From NCBI GenBank assembly GCA_964647585.1, contig CAZYGG010000011.1, positions 7,227 through 71,226 of the forward strand: a DNA stretch of 64,000 bases, in the 5' to 3' direction. The DNA comes from CAJINA01 sp964647585 (lineage in GTDB: Bacteria > Desulfobacterota > Desulfobacteria > Desulfobacterales > CAJINA01). Shown here in pieces: positions 7,555 to 16,360 of the stretch. Position 1 is the stretch's first letter, and each line of letters opens with the position of its first letter. The position numbers and the translations under genes were made by a program. The notes beneath the pieces were generated by a model that searched no databases, was not told where the DNA came from, and was given only the letters and a program-made list of their open reading frames with translations.

Positions 7555-8889
7555 GTGAATGCAACACCTTACTGGAATCCCCTGCTGGAAACCCTTCCAC
7601 GCGAGAAACTAAAAACCCTGCAGTTGAAAAAATTCAGGCGCATTTTCAAATGGGCCTACGATCATTCAGTTTTCCACCGCAGCCTCTATGACCAGGCCGG
7701 TATCACACCTGCAGACATCCGTAGCCTGAAGGATGTCCGGGCCGTGCCTAAAGTTGAGAAATCCATGATGCAGTCGATCCAGCGCAAGGACCCGTTTCCC
7801 TACGGTGATGCCTTGTGCGTACCCCTTGAAGAGGTATCGGAATTCAGGCAAACCAGTGGCACAACCGGTCAGCCCGTCTACCAGGCCGATACCTGGCAAG
7901 ACTGGGAATGGTGGGCCGAGTGCTGGTCTTATATTCTCTGGGCCCAGGGATACCGTCCGACGGACCGGGTATTTATCCCTTTCGGTTACAATATTTTCGT
8001 CGCCTTCTGGGCAGGACACTATGCCGCCGAAAAACTGGGCTGTGAGGTGGTACCCGGAGGGGTTCTGGATACACAGTCCCGGATCTTAAAAATTCAAGAA
8101 TTGAAAGCAACCGCCATGATGGCGACCCCGACCTATGTATTGGGGATGGCGGATACCGCCATTACAAAAATGGACATCGATCCGACTGCTTTGGGCATTT
8201 CAAAAATCACCTGCGCCGGGGAACCCGGCGCCTGCATTCCGGCAACAAAAAAACGGATGGAAAAAGCCTGGAACGCGAAAGTGTACGATCATGCCGGTGC
8301 CACCGAAATCGGCGCGTGGTCTTACGAATGCAGCCATCAACCCGGCGGCCTGCATGTCAACGAGGCTTTTTTCCTGGTGGAAATTGAGGACATTGAAACG
8401 GGTGAAATCATAGAAGAGCCTGGACGAAGGGGCAAAATGGTCATCACCGCCCTGGACCGGATGGCCCAGCCTTGTATCCGCTTTGACGCCAAGGATGTGA
8501 TTGAATGGGATGACAAACCCTGCGACTGCGGCCGCACTTTCCGACTGATAAAAGGCGGTGTCATCGGTCGTTCTGACAGCATTACCAAAGTAAAGGGCGT
8601 TCTGCTCGCTCCGGCAGCCATTGAAGAGGTGGTCAGGAGCATTGATGATCTCGGAGATGAGTACGAAGTGATCGTCGACAAACTCGGGGACATTGACCGG
8701 ATTAAACTCAAAGTTGAGCTGCAGCCGGGCACCGAGGACCGTGTAAAGGAGATAGAAACCCGGCTGAAAGATCAGTTACGACTAAAAACCAACCTGGGCT
8801 ACCGGATCGATTTTTTCGATTATGGCCGCTTGCCGCGTTACGAGGTGAAAGCCAAACGATTTAAAGACCTTCGAAAGGTAAAAAGATGA
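7555..8889 (+). CDS. AMP-forming phenylacetate-CoA ligase family protein
   Basis: 444 residues, typical for PaaK (about 430-440). The start is GTG 7555 with GGAGG five bases upstream; longer TTG starts lack a binding site. The AMP-binding P-loop RQTSGTTGQPV is near residue 98, the aryl-CoA ligase motif YDHAGATEIG near 245, the hinge region RFDAKDVIEWD near 305 and the C-terminal PaaK domain (VKGVLLAPAAIEEVV) from about 345. The family activates phenylacetate or related aryl/organic acids with ATP and CoA in the cytoplasm. Its neighbours are a Crp/Fnr regulator upstream and a TRAP transporter downstream, which suggests that an imported acid is the substrate; the exact acid is unknown. Confidence 0.85.
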   Translation: MNATPYWNPLLETLPREKLKTLQLKKFRRIFKWAYDHSVFHRSLYDQAGITPADIRSLKDVRAVPKVEKSMMQSIQRKDPFPYGDALCVPLEEVSEFRQTSGTTGQPVYQADTWQDWEWWAECWSYILWAQGYRPTDRVFIPFGYNIFVAFWAGHYAAEKLGCEVVPGGVLDTQSRILKIQELKATAMMATPTYVLGMADTAITKMDIDPTALGISKITCAGEPGACIPATKKRMEKAWNAKVYDHAGATEIGAWSYECSHQPGGLHVNEAFFLVEIEDIETGEIIEEPGRRGKMVITALDRMAQPCIRFDAKDVIEWDDKPCDCGRTFRLIKGGVIGRSDSITKVKGVLLAPAAIEEVVRSIDDLGDEYEVIVDKLGDIDRIKLKVELQPGTEDRVKEIETRLKDQLRLKTNLGYRIDFFDYGRLPRYEVKAKRFKDLRKVKR

Positions 8890-9086
8890 CGGATAATGAT
8901 AACGTATACAGTCAGTTAAATGAGCAGATCAAGCAATTGAAATCCTCTGCGGATATTCTGGGTGAAACCGGGAAGGAGATCCCGGCTGTTGCGCGCAACA
9001 TTGTCCGGATTAAGGCCAGTGTGAAAATGCTGGAATTGAACATTGTCGACGTCCTGGAGATCACAGGAAATAATATGAAAACTTGA
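8886..9086 (+). CDS. Small protein translationally coupled to the CoA ligase
   Basis: 66 residues; the ATG overlaps the ligase stop by four bases (ATGA), implying translational coupling. The sequence is hydrophilic and predicted fully helical with heptad-like spacing (VYSQLNEQIKQLKSSADIL, then IVRIKASVKMLELNIVDVLEI), with no cysteines, signal or membrane segment. I do not recognise a family. The coupling and stoichiometry suggest a subunit or regulator of the ligase, but this is inference. From 9087 to 9291 there is an AT-rich intergenic stretch with no gene. Confidence 0.6.
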   Translation: MTDNDNVYSQLNEQIKQLKSSADILGETGKEIPAVARNIVRIKASVKMLELNIVDVLEITGNNMKT

Positions 9087-9291
9087 ATTATAAAAAATTA
9101 TATAGTAGCTACATTTTAGCTTTTACTAAGCAGGCTCAGATTCTGCTCGACGAGACGGCAGACACCGTTACAAAATGAAAGTAGTACATGGCAACACAGC
9201 GTTTTCTATGGGTCATATTTGAAACACCGGGAAATACGAACCGTGTCCGTTAGTAGTATATAACCGTATTCTTACAAAAGGAGGGTTCACG

Positions 9292-10314
9292 ATGAAACAT
9301 TTTTCGCGGATGATGATAGTGGCCATTGTCGCTGTGGCATTGATTTTTGCCTTCAGCCCGGTTGCAATAGCAAAAACCTACAAACTCACCTACAGTAACT
9401 TCTTCCCACCCACCCACATCCAGAGCAAATTGGGCGAGTCCTGGTGCCAGGAAGTTGAAAAAAGAACCGGCGGTAAAGTCAAGGTGGACTATTACCCGGG
9501 CCAGACGCTTACCAAGGCTAAACAGGTTTATGATGGTACGGTCGAAGGCCTTTCCGATGTCGGTATGTCTGTGCTGGCCTATACCCGGGGACGCTTCCCG
9601 GTAATGTCCGCGGTTGACCTTCCCCTGGGGTATACCAGTGGCAAAGCCGCAACGAAAATCGTTAATATGGTGAATGAGAAGTTCAAGCCTAAAGAATTCA
9701 AGGATGTGCAGGTGATGTACCTGCATGCCCATGGGCCGGGCCTGGTACACACTAAAGGCAAGCCTGTCCGGAAGATGGAAGATATGCAGGGGTTGAAATT
9801 CAGAGGCCACGGAACCAGCGCGCTGGTCGTCAAGGCCCTGGGCGGCACGCCTGTGCCCAAACCCATGCCGGAAACCTATGAAATGCTGCAAAAAGGCGTA
9901 GTTAACGGCGCCGTATATCCCCTCGAAGCAAACAAGGGGTGGAAACTGGGAGAAGTCACCAACTATGCCACAGCCGCATTCAGCGCAGCCTATACGACCT
10001 CGTTTTTTGTCGTCATGAACAAGGATAAATGGAATGCGCTGCCCGCTGACATCCAAAAGACAATCACCCAGATCAACATTGAGTGGGCGGATAAGCACGG
10101 CGCGGCCTGGGACTCCAGCGACATGGCCGGAATCAAGTTTTTTCTGAATCAGGGTGGAGAAATTCTCGGGATTGATAAGAAAGAACAGGCCCGCTGGAAG
10201 AAAGCCGTCGCTCCGATTGTCGACGAATATGTGGCCAAGGCAAAAAAGAAGGGTATCAAAAATGCCCAGGAGATTGTCGATTTCATTATCAGCAACCTAA
10301 ACAAACTTCAATAG
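9292..10314 (+). CDS. dctP: TRAP transporter solute-binding protein (DctP type)
   Basis: 340 residues with a cleavable signal peptide (residues 1-27, hydrophobic VAIVAVALIFAFSPVAIAK, AxA-K cleavage). The mature protein has the DctP plan: YKLTYSNFFPPTHIQSK, the GTVEGLSDVGMSVLAYT region, the MEDMQGLKFRGHGTSALV segment with the conserved Arg that pairs with a substrate carboxylate, and GVVNGAVYPLEANKGWKL. It binds an organic acid in the periplasm for the DctQM permease encoded next. A strong AAAGGAGGG site lies 7 bases before the ATG. A hairpin separates it from dctQ, as often seen where the binding protein is made in excess. Confidence 0.9.
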   Translation: MKHFSRMMIVAIVAVALIFAFSPVAIAKTYKLTYSNFFPPTHIQSKLGESWCQEVEKRTGGKVKVDYYPGQTLTKAKQVYDGTVEGLSDVGMSVLAYTRGRFPVMSAVDLPLGYTSGKAATKIVNMVNEKFKPKEFKDVQVMYLHAHGPGLVHTKGKPVRKMEDMQGLKFRGHGTSALVVKALGGTPVPKPMPETYEMLQKGVVNGAVYPLEANKGWKLGEVTNYATAAFSAAYTTSFFVVMNKDKWNALPADIQKTITQINIEWADKHGAAWDSSDMAGIKFFLNQGGEILGIDKKEQARWKKAVAPIVDEYVAKAKKKGIKNAQEIVDFIISNLNKLQ

Positions 10315-10325
10315 TCTCAGGTAGT

Positions 10326-10358
10326 AAGAGGGGGAGCCGCAGATTGGCTCCCTCTTTT
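10326..10358 (+). terminator. Intercistronic hairpin after dctP
   Basis: AAGAGGG-GAGCC pairs with GGCTCCCTCTT across a 7-base loop, with one bulged G, followed by TTTT. It sits 12 bases after the dctP stop and before dctQ, so it probably terminates part of the transcripts and stabilises dctP mRNA. Confidence 0.7.
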
Positions 10359-10389
10359 CATCCGGGAAACAGCGGCAGGAATAGAGATC

Positions 10390-10878
10390 ATGGAACTGTT
10401 TTTTAAATGTGTTGCCGGCATACGGTCTATATTGAAAGTAGCCGGAGCGGCGACCCTGGCGGGTATGATGCTGCTCACCTGCGCGGATGTTGTCGGTCGG
10501 TACCTGGGCAAACCGATATTCGGCTCTGTTGAAATTGTAGGTTTCTGCGCCACCCTGACCGCAGCATTGGCCCTGCCCTACGCCCATGAAATGAAAAGTC
10601 ATATTGGCGTGGAAATTCTGGTACAGAAGTTGTCGTCGCGAAGCCAGGCGATCATAGAATTGTGCACCAACACGATCGCTTTACTATTTTTCTTAATCGT
10701 CACCTGGCGCATGTACATTTATGCGGAAACGTTCCGTGCATCGGGGGAAGTATCCATGAACCTCGAGTTACCGGAACATGTCATCATTTACCTCACCGCG
10801 TTCTGCTTTTTGATCTTTGCTTTAACTATCCTGGAAGATATCGTAAACGCCTTCAAGCTGCTATTGGAAAAGAAATGA
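10390..10878 (+). CDS. dctQ: TRAP transporter small membrane subunit (DctQ type)
   Basis: 162 residues, the usual size, with four hydrophobic helices: about 15-35 (VAGAATLAGMMLLTCADVVGR), 50-65, 90-112 (IIELCTNTIALLFFLIVTW) and 132-152 (VIIYLTAFCFLIFALTIL). The motif DVVGRYLGKPIFGSVEIVGF at the first periplasmic side is characteristic of DctQ. It forms the permease with DctM in the inner membrane. The stop codon overlaps the dctM start by four bases (ATGA), so the two are translationally coupled. Sequence is not enough to define the transported acid. Confidence 0.88.
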   Translation: MELFFKCVAGIRSILKVAGAATLAGMMLLTCADVVGRYLGKPIFGSVEIVGFCATLTAALALPYAHEMKSHIGVEILVQKLSSRSQAIIELCTNTIALLFFLIVTWRMYIYAETFRASGEVSMNLELPEHVIIYLTAFCFLIFALTILEDIVNAFKLLLEKK

Positions 10879-12191
10879 GCCCTACTCTGGTTGGTATTAT
10901 CGGCATTGTCCTGATGCTGGCGATTTTCATGTCCCGCATGCCCGTTGCTTATGTTATGGCCCTGGTCGGCTGGGTTGGTTTCAGCACCATGATCTCCTTT
11001 AAGGGCGGGCTGAACCTGCTCTCTCGAAACATCTATGAAGCTTTTTCTTCCTATGGATTAACCACGATTCCCCTGTTTATTCTCATGGGCCAACTGGCCT
11101 TTAATGCCGGCATTGGACGCCGACTTTACGACACGGCTTATAAATTCCTGGGCAGTACCCGGGGTGGCCTGGCCATGGCCACCGTTACCGCCTGTACCGC
11201 TTTCGGAGCCGTATGCGGGTCCAGCCCGGCCACAGCCGCCACGATGGCCACGGTCGGACTACCGGAAATGAAACGGTATGGCTACGCCGATGAACTGGCC
11301 GCGGGCTCCGTGGCTTCCGGCGGAGGACTGGGGATGATCATGCCGCCCAGTGTGGTGTTGATCGTGTACGGTATCCTCACCGAGCAGTCCATCGGAGCCC
11401 TGTTCGTCGCCGGTATTATCCCGGCCCTGGTCATGACCCTGTTGTTTATTATCACGGTTTACATCCAATGCCGCCGCCATCCAGATTACGGCCCCCCGGG
11501 GGACAAATTTACCTGGGGCGAGAAAATCAAATCTCTTTCCGGTATGGCGGATACGCTCATTGTGTTCGTCCTGGTCATGGGCGGCCTTTTCTTCGGTTTC
11601 TTTACACCCACTGAAGCCGCTTCCGTAGGGGCTTTCGGCGTGTTGGCCGTTTCAGTTATCAGGCGCCGGCTCTCCTGGCAGGGATTTGTCAACTCGCTGT
11701 ATGAGACTTTGCGGACGTCCTGCATGGTCATGTTTCTGATCGCCGGGGCGGTTGTGTTCGGCAAATTCCTGGCCGTCACCCGGATTCCGTTTGATCTCGC
11801 CGCCTGGGTGGGTGGCCTCGCCCTGCCCTCATTTCTGATTCTCACTGCGGTTATTCTGGTCTACTTTATCGGCGGGTGTGTGATGGATGCCCTGGCGCTG
11901 GTAATGCTCACCATCCCCATTTTTTATCCGGTGGTCATTGAACAGCTGGGGTACGACCCCATCTGGTTCGGGGTCATTATCGTGCTGATCACCCAGATGG
12001 GCGTCATCACCCCGCCGGTGGGCATCAATGTCTATGTGGTTTTCGGAGTCTCCAAGGGGGCGGTGGGAGGCATTCCGCTGGAGTCCATCTTTAAAGGGAT
12101 CTTACCGTTCTTAGTAGCCATCGTGGTCGGGATAATCCTCATGATAGCATTTCCAGTCATTGTGACGTACCTGCCGAATTTGATGTACTGA
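10875..12191 (+). CDS. dctM: TRAP transporter large permease subunit (DctM type)
   Basis: 438 residues from ATG 10875, which overlaps the dctQ stop; an in-frame extension back to 10662 lies inside dctQ and is rejected. About twelve hydrophobic helices span the protein. Family signatures include RMPVAYVMALVGWVG near residue 17, FGAVCGSSPATAATMATVGLPEM near 105-127, the GGGLGMIMPPSVVLIVYG loop near 145, and the matching second-half motif ITQMGVITPPVGINVYVVFG near 370-390. It couples sodium entry to uptake of the acid delivered by DctP. The stop codon is followed within three bases by an inverted repeat at 12194-12270. Confidence 0.9.
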   Translation: MSPTLVGIIGIVLMLAIFMSRMPVAYVMALVGWVGFSTMISFKGGLNLLSRNIYEAFSSYGLTTIPLFILMGQLAFNAGIGRRLYDTAYKFLGSTRGGLAMATVTACTAFGAVCGSSPATAATMATVGLPEMKRYGYADELAAGSVASGGGLGMIMPPSVVLIVYGILTEQSIGALFVAGIIPALVMTLLFIITVYIQCRRHPDYGPPGDKFTWGEKIKSLSGMADTLIVFVLVMGGLFFGFFTPTEAASVGAFGVLAVSVIRRRLSWQGFVNSLYETLRTSCMVMFLIAGAVVFGKFLAVTRIPFDLAAWVGGLALPSFLILTAVILVYFIGGCVMDALALVMLTIPIFYPVVIEQLGYDPIWFGVIIVLITQMGVITPPVGINVYVVFGVSKGAVGGIPLESIFKGILPFLVAIVVGIILMIAFPVIVTYLPNLMY

Positions 12192-12193
12192 CA

Positions 12194-12270
12194 AGGTTGA
12201 TAGGTTGAAGGTTGAAGGTAATGCATTCTGAAAGTTTTCCCTTCAGTCTTCTACCTTCAGCCTTTTACCT
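12194..12270. repeat. Inverted repeat built from GGTTGAAGG words
   Basis: The left arm (12194-12219) repeats AGGTTGA/AGGTTGAAGG three times; the right arm (12241-12270) is its imperfect complement (CTTCAGTCTTCTACCTTCAGCC). About 14 of 17 core positions pair. It fills the space between convergent dctM and nuclease genes, and the nuclease stop codon (12265-12267) lies in the right arm. It may act as a two-way terminator. Confidence 0.7.
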
Positions 12271-12921
12271 GTTTTCCACCGGCATCCCTCCCAGACAATT
12301 TTTCCCGGGAGAATAGCCTTTGCGGAATGCCTGCCACGGTGTCGTGAAATAGGTCTTGTTCTTTCGTGACATCTTCCGGGCGTTGGGGCAGTCGAGACGA
12401 TGAAAACGCCGGGAACGTTTGTTTCCGAGCACTTGCCCCCCTGCCCTACCCAACTGCCTCCAGATGCCCCTGGAAGCATTCATCGCCTTGATCTGGGTAT
12501 CGAGCAGTTCCCCGGTGTAACGCAGATTCGGCTTCTTGTAGAGGCAATAAGCCATCCCCGCCGCGACCATGGCCCGATTCACCATATCGCCTTTTTCATT
12601 GTACACATAGGCCAGCAGGCGGCCATAATGGTCGTATTTCTGCCGGTCGTATTCAAGCCGCACCCGGCCGGCAGCCACCAGTGCTTTATTGTGACGGGTA
12701 GCCGCCTCTCCAAAAGGCTCTCCCGGCTTGTCTTTGCGGGCAATCTCCGGGGTATTGATACCGATGTAGCGCACGAAGCGTCCATCGGTTAGTAAAAGCG
12801 TATCCCCGTCAATGACCGTCTTTACACGATGCCACTCTCCGGCATGGGATATCGCCGCAGGAATCGTGACGCAGAGAACAATGATAAGCGCAGCTGTAAG
12901 ACTGTTTATACTATTCTTCAA
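12265..12921 (-). CDS. Secreted thermonuclease-family (SNase-like) nuclease
   Basis: 218 residues if translation starts at TTG 12921; no clean ribosome site is visible and earlier in-frame starts overlap the radical SAM gene, so the start is uncertain. A signal segment (LTAALIIVLCVTIPAAISHA) precedes the SNase domain: VIDGDTLLLTDGRFVRYIGINTPE carries the Asp residues and Arg expected at the active site, followed by ARVRLEYDRQKYDHYGRLLAYVY with the second catalytic Arg, and MAYCLYKKPN. The C-terminal tail (about 160-218) with FHRLDC and GKNCLGG resembles the DUF/ComE-type tail often fused to such nucleases. Probably exported phosphodiesterase activity on DNA or RNA. Confidence 0.75.
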   Translation of the reverse strand: MKNSINSLTAALIIVLCVTIPAAISHAGEWHRVKTVIDGDTLLLTDGRFVRYIGINTPEIARKDKPGEPFGEAATRHNKALVAAGRVRLEYDRQKYDHYGRLLAYVYNEKGDMVNRAMVAAGMAYCLYKKPNLRYTGELLDTQIKAMNASRGIWRQLGRAGGQVLGNKRSRRFHRLDCPNARKMSRKNKTYFTTPWQAFRKGYSPGKNCLGGMPVENR

Positions 12922-14008
12922 GATTGCACACCCGGATCGCAGCCCTGTCCAGCATGGCGGGCAGACCACCCTTTTCTTCTGGAATGAACCCGAATGTTTC
13001 CTTCCAGACTTTGTCATCTTCCATGCAGTAGTACGCCAGGACTTCAGGCGCCAGCGCTTTTATCCTGGCGGCCACTTTTTTATAAAGCGCTATTCTAAGG
13101 GGTTTAAAATAGCGCATCTTCCCGTCAAGACCGGTGATAAATTCACCGTAGGGAATGGTGGAATCCGGGAACCGGTTTGCAATGACCGTCTTCAGGGCTG
13201 GCATGAAACGGAAACTGCCCAGGCTGATCCAGGCTACATTTTCCGGTGAAACATGGTCGAAAATATGTTCAACAACGCGGCAGTAGTCCTCCGCGCAGCC
13301 ATCGTAGATCACCATAGGGTCAAAATGAAACGCCAGCGGGTACCCGAGTTGTTCCATTTGGGCGGCTGTTTCCAGGCGTGCTTTAAGGGCCGCGGTGCCC
13401 CGCTCCTGACTCCGGATAATTTCGGGAGTGTTCACCGACCAGGCCAGAATGGTTTTCCGATTGTGGCGCAATCCTTTCAAATTTTCAACCGCCACGGTTT
13501 TGGTCTTCAGTTCCAGTATGCTGTGCGCCTGTCCGGCAAATTCCGGTACCAGGAGCTTTGCAAAATCTGTCCAGTATTCCCAGATAAGGCTGTCCGTAAA
13601 TTCACCGGTACCTATCCGGGTAACTATTTTTTTGTCAAAGTGGTTGTGCAGCTGGGCCAGCATGTCGTCGTGGTTTAAAAAAAACTGCAGCACCGGCGGG
13701 TGGAAATACGACTGCAAAATACAATAGGCACAGTCCATGGTACAGAAGGTACCCACATGCAGGATCATGTAGTCGCAGCAGGTGTACGTTTTGGTTCCCG
13801 GGCACTTTTTTAAAAAAACGCCCCGATTGCGGGTCAGGAATAAAATTTCCTTGGCGGCCTGGATCGGATCAGGGGCTGCGGATACTTCCTGGTAGACCGC
13901 CGCGGCGTCAGTTACCACAACCGGTTTCAGGCTGAGCCCGGCGGCGAACCTGGCAACGTACGGATGTATTTTGACATCCGCATCTACATAAAGTTTTGAA
14001 ATGGACAT
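12911..14008 (-). CDS. Spore-photoproduct-lyase-like radical SAM protein
   Basis: 365 residues. The 4Fe-4S-binding CTMDCAYC (Cys-x3-Cys-x2-Cys) is near residue 89, preceded by CPGTKTYTCCDYMILHVG and followed by the TIM-barrel motifs VTRIGTGEFTDSL (SAM-binding GTGE) and HFDPMVIYDGCAEDY. This architecture is the SPL family, whose founding member repairs the spore photoproduct, but many members occur in non-spore-formers with unknown substrates. It is 12 bases downstream of the cNMP-CBS-DUF294 gene and overlaps the nuclease gene, so it is likely the end of the acetate-locus transcript unit. A DNA-repair role is possible but not shown. Confidence 0.8.
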   Translation of the reverse strand: MSISKLYVDADVKIHPYVARFAAGLSLKPVVVTDAAAVYQEVSAAPDPIQAAKEILFLTRNRGVFLKKCPGTKTYTCCDYMILHVGTFCTMDCAYCILQSYFHPPVLQFFLNHDDMLAQLHNHFDKKIVTRIGTGEFTDSLIWEYWTDFAKLLVPEFAGQAHSILELKTKTVAVENLKGLRHNRKTILAWSVNTPEIIRSQERGTAALKARLETAAQMEQLGYPLAFHFDPMVIYDGCAEDYCRVVEHIFDHVSPENVAWISLGSFRFMPALKTVIANRFPDSTIPYGEFITGLDGKMRYFKPLRIALYKKVAARIKALAPEVLAYYCMEDDKVWKETFGFIPEEKGGLPAMLDRAAIRVCNLEE

Positions 14009-14020
14009 AGCGGCCTGATA

Positions 14021-16360
14021 TCAGGGCATGCCGACAAAATCAAACTCTAATTTTGTCTGGAACTTTTCAACCCGTTTGAAAATTTCTTTGAGCATGGTCT
14101 GCTCGATGCGGGAAAGTTTCTTGGGCTTGACATAATTGTCCGGCGGGCGGTCCTCATCGATGATGGCCGTTATCTGGCGCACAAAGCGCAGTTGCAGCAT
14201 GAAACTGTAGGCCTGCTCGAGATCGTGGTATTCGGACCATTTCAGGACTTCCGCATGATAGAGGAGGCGCAGTCTTTCCAGGGTGTTGGTCTCGTCTATC
14301 CTGTTCTTCAAGGCGTAGATACGGGCCAGGTCCACAATGGGCATCATGGCTCTTTTTATGTCGAAGGCATCCTTGTGTTCGCCCTTTGATTCCACCACGA
14401 AGTTTCGAAAGAAACCGATGGGCGGTTTAAAATAGATGGCATTTTCCGAGAGATGCCTGAAAAAGCCCGGCCATCCGGACAGGGAACCGAAAAGGTACTC
14501 CCGGAGTTCATCGATCAACGCCATTTCGCCATAACCACCCCTGAAGTCAAAGAAGATGCTGGAACGCAGGAGGGCTTCGGGTTCCGGAGCATGGATCCAT
14601 TCCTTGAATTTTCCCTGCCACTCGGAAAGCATCAGGCACCATTCAGGGTTCTGGGCCATGATCCCGCCTTCACAAAAATCATATCCGGCGCGGTCCAGTC
14701 GGCGACAGATTTTTTCGCCAAGCTTAAGAAAATAATCCCTTACCGTGTCCAGTTGCCCGGCCGGAACGTCCTCGAATAGAATAGCGTTGTCCTGGTCCGT
14801 TTTCAAAGTTTGCTCTTTGCGGCCCTCGCTGCCCAGAATCATAAACACGAATTTGACCGGGGGCGGATCGCTCTCTTCCAGGGTAAAAGCAACCACTTTT
14901 TTCAGGATGGCATCAGACAGGGTGGTAATCAACCGGGTGACATTGTCCGCCTTGGCACCCGCGTTGATCAACCCCTGGATCATCCGGGGCAATTTGGCGT
15001 GTTTATCTATGATGGCATCGATCGATTGCGCCTCATTGATCTCCCTGATCAGAATAAGGGGGGACTGGCCCTGAAGCTGTAAAAGGTCCTGGTTGGTGAT
15101 GACGCCGATGACTTTTTCATTGTCGTCAGTAACCGCCAGATGTTTGATACCCTTTTGCATCATGACCATGAGCGCCTCAAAGACCGAGGCGCCGACCGGT
15201 ACAGCGGCCAGCGGGGTGGACATGATATCCGCCACAGGTTTGGCTGTATCAAGCCCGGTCGCGATGACTTTGACCCGCAGGTCGTTGTCCGTTACCACAC
15301 CGCAAACCAGGCCCTGGGGGTTTTCTATAAATATGGAACTACACTTGTTCCGGCTCATCTTTGCGGCGGCTGCCCGTATGGATGTGGTGCCGCTGCAGGT
15401 TACAATATTCCGGGTATACATCCCGGATATGTCCAGGTTGAACCCCCCTAAATCCTCTTCCTTGGGGCGCAGGCTCTTGGCGACGATAGCGGCATAAGAG
15501 CGGTCCAGCATCCGCTTTCCGAAAGTGTCCGTGAAGTACTCGGAAAAGGCGTCGTGTTTATCACACAATTGCCTGAATTGCTGCCGGGGCAGGATATAAA
15601 AGCTGGTCTCTTCGGTGGTGCGCAGGGTCCGTACGGAAATGCTATTGTTCAGAAGTATGGAAATTCCGCCAAAGATATCGCCTTCAGACAATACCGCTTT
15701 GAGGTTTTTTTTGCCCTTTTCTTCAAAATAGCGCTCCGCGGCACCCTTATTGAAAATGTAAAGATAATCAACCGTGGAACGGTCCTGGATAAACAGCACC
15801 GTTTCCGCTGGATATTTTACCAGGGCAATTTCTTCGGCAACAGTCCCCAGGACCTCCTCCGGCAGGAAAGAGAACGGAATGCAGCCGGAAAGCATGTTCA
15901 GGGCCTGGGTGGAAGTCAGAATGGAAGCATAGGCCTCGTTCAGCATTCTCTCGCTGAACTTGTCCACAAAATATTGGCGGAAGGCCTTGTGGCGCTCACA
16001 TAGTTCCAAAAAAGCTTTTTGGGGCAAAACCAGTACATGGCAATCGGTCTGGGCCTGAGATGTCCGGGCCGAGACCCCGCCGTTCATCAATATGGAAATC
16101 CCACCAAATATATCCCCGGGTTCCAGGGTCGCACTGAGAATCTTTTCACCCTTGTTATCATAGTAGAGCTCGAGCAGTCCCTTTTCGATGACATATACCC
16201 TGTCGATGCCCGAACGGCCCTGCTTGCTCAGGATGGTGCCCGCCGGAATGGTTTCCTGGCTGGCTAAACTGCTGAGAGCTGCAATTTCATCTTCAGGCAA
16301 CTCGGAGAACAGGAAATTTCTTCCCAGGATGAGTTCAGTCTCAATATTTGAGCCGGGCAT
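14021..16360 (-). CDS. Dual cNMP-binding, CBS-pair, DUF294 nucleotidyltransferase-like protein
   Basis: 779 residues from ATG 16360 (AAGGA nine bases upstream), overlapping the upstream gene by 20 bases. Domains in order: cyclic-nucleotide-binding fold about 15-130 (GDIFGGISILMNGG), a second about 160-280 (EGDIFGGISILLNNS), a CBS pair about 310-435 (VCGVVTDNDLRVKVI, VIGVITNQDLLQLQG), the DUF294 nucleotidyltransferase-like domain about 460-600 with GSEGRKEQTLKTDQDNAILF, and the DUF294 C-terminal helical domain to the end. The GSEGR-EQ/DQDN motif is what remains of a GlnD-like nucleotidyltransferase centre. In many proteobacteria such a protein and a DnaQ-like exonuclease sit beside acetate permease genes, as here. 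Confidence 0.85.
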   Translation of the reverse strand: MPGSNIETELILGRNFLFSELPEDEIAALSSLASQETIPAGTILSKQGRSGIDRVYVIEKGLLELYYDNKGEKILSATLEPGDIFGGISILMNGGVSARTSQAQTDCHVLVLPQKAFLELCERHKAFRQYFVDKFSERMLNEAYASILTSTQALNMLSGCIPFSFLPEEVLGTVAEEIALVKYPAETVLFIQDRSTVDYLYIFNKGAAERYFEEKGKKNLKAVLSEGDIFGGISILLNNSISVRTLRTTEETSFYILPRQQFRQLCDKHDAFSEYFTDTFGKRMLDRSYAAIVAKSLRPKEEDLGGFNLDISGMYTRNIVTCSGTTSIRAAAAKMSRNKCSSIFIENPQGLVCGVVTDNDLRVKVIATGLDTAKPVADIMSTPLAAVPVGASVFEALMVMMQKGIKHLAVTDDNEKVIGVITNQDLLQLQGQSPLILIREINEAQSIDAIIDKHAKLPRMIQGLINAGAKADNVTRLITTLSDAILKKVVAFTLEESDPPPVKFVFMILGSEGRKEQTLKTDQDNAILFEDVPAGQLDTVRDYFLKLGEKICRRLDRAGYDFCEGGIMAQNPEWCLMLSEWQGKFKEWIHAPEPEALLRSSIFFDFRGGYGEMALIDELREYLFGSLSGWPGFFRHLSENAIYFKPPIGFFRNFVVESKGEHKDAFDIKRAMMPIVDLARIYALKNRIDETNTLERLRLLYHAEVLKWSEYHDLEQAYSFMLQLRFVRQITAIIDEDRPPDNYVKPKKLSRIEQTMLKEIFKRVEKFQTKLEFDFVGMP

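Noticed and set aside
10662..10874. N-terminal extension of DctM
   Set aside because: It lies wholly in another frame of dctQ; the ATGA overlap at 10875 is the standard DctQM start.
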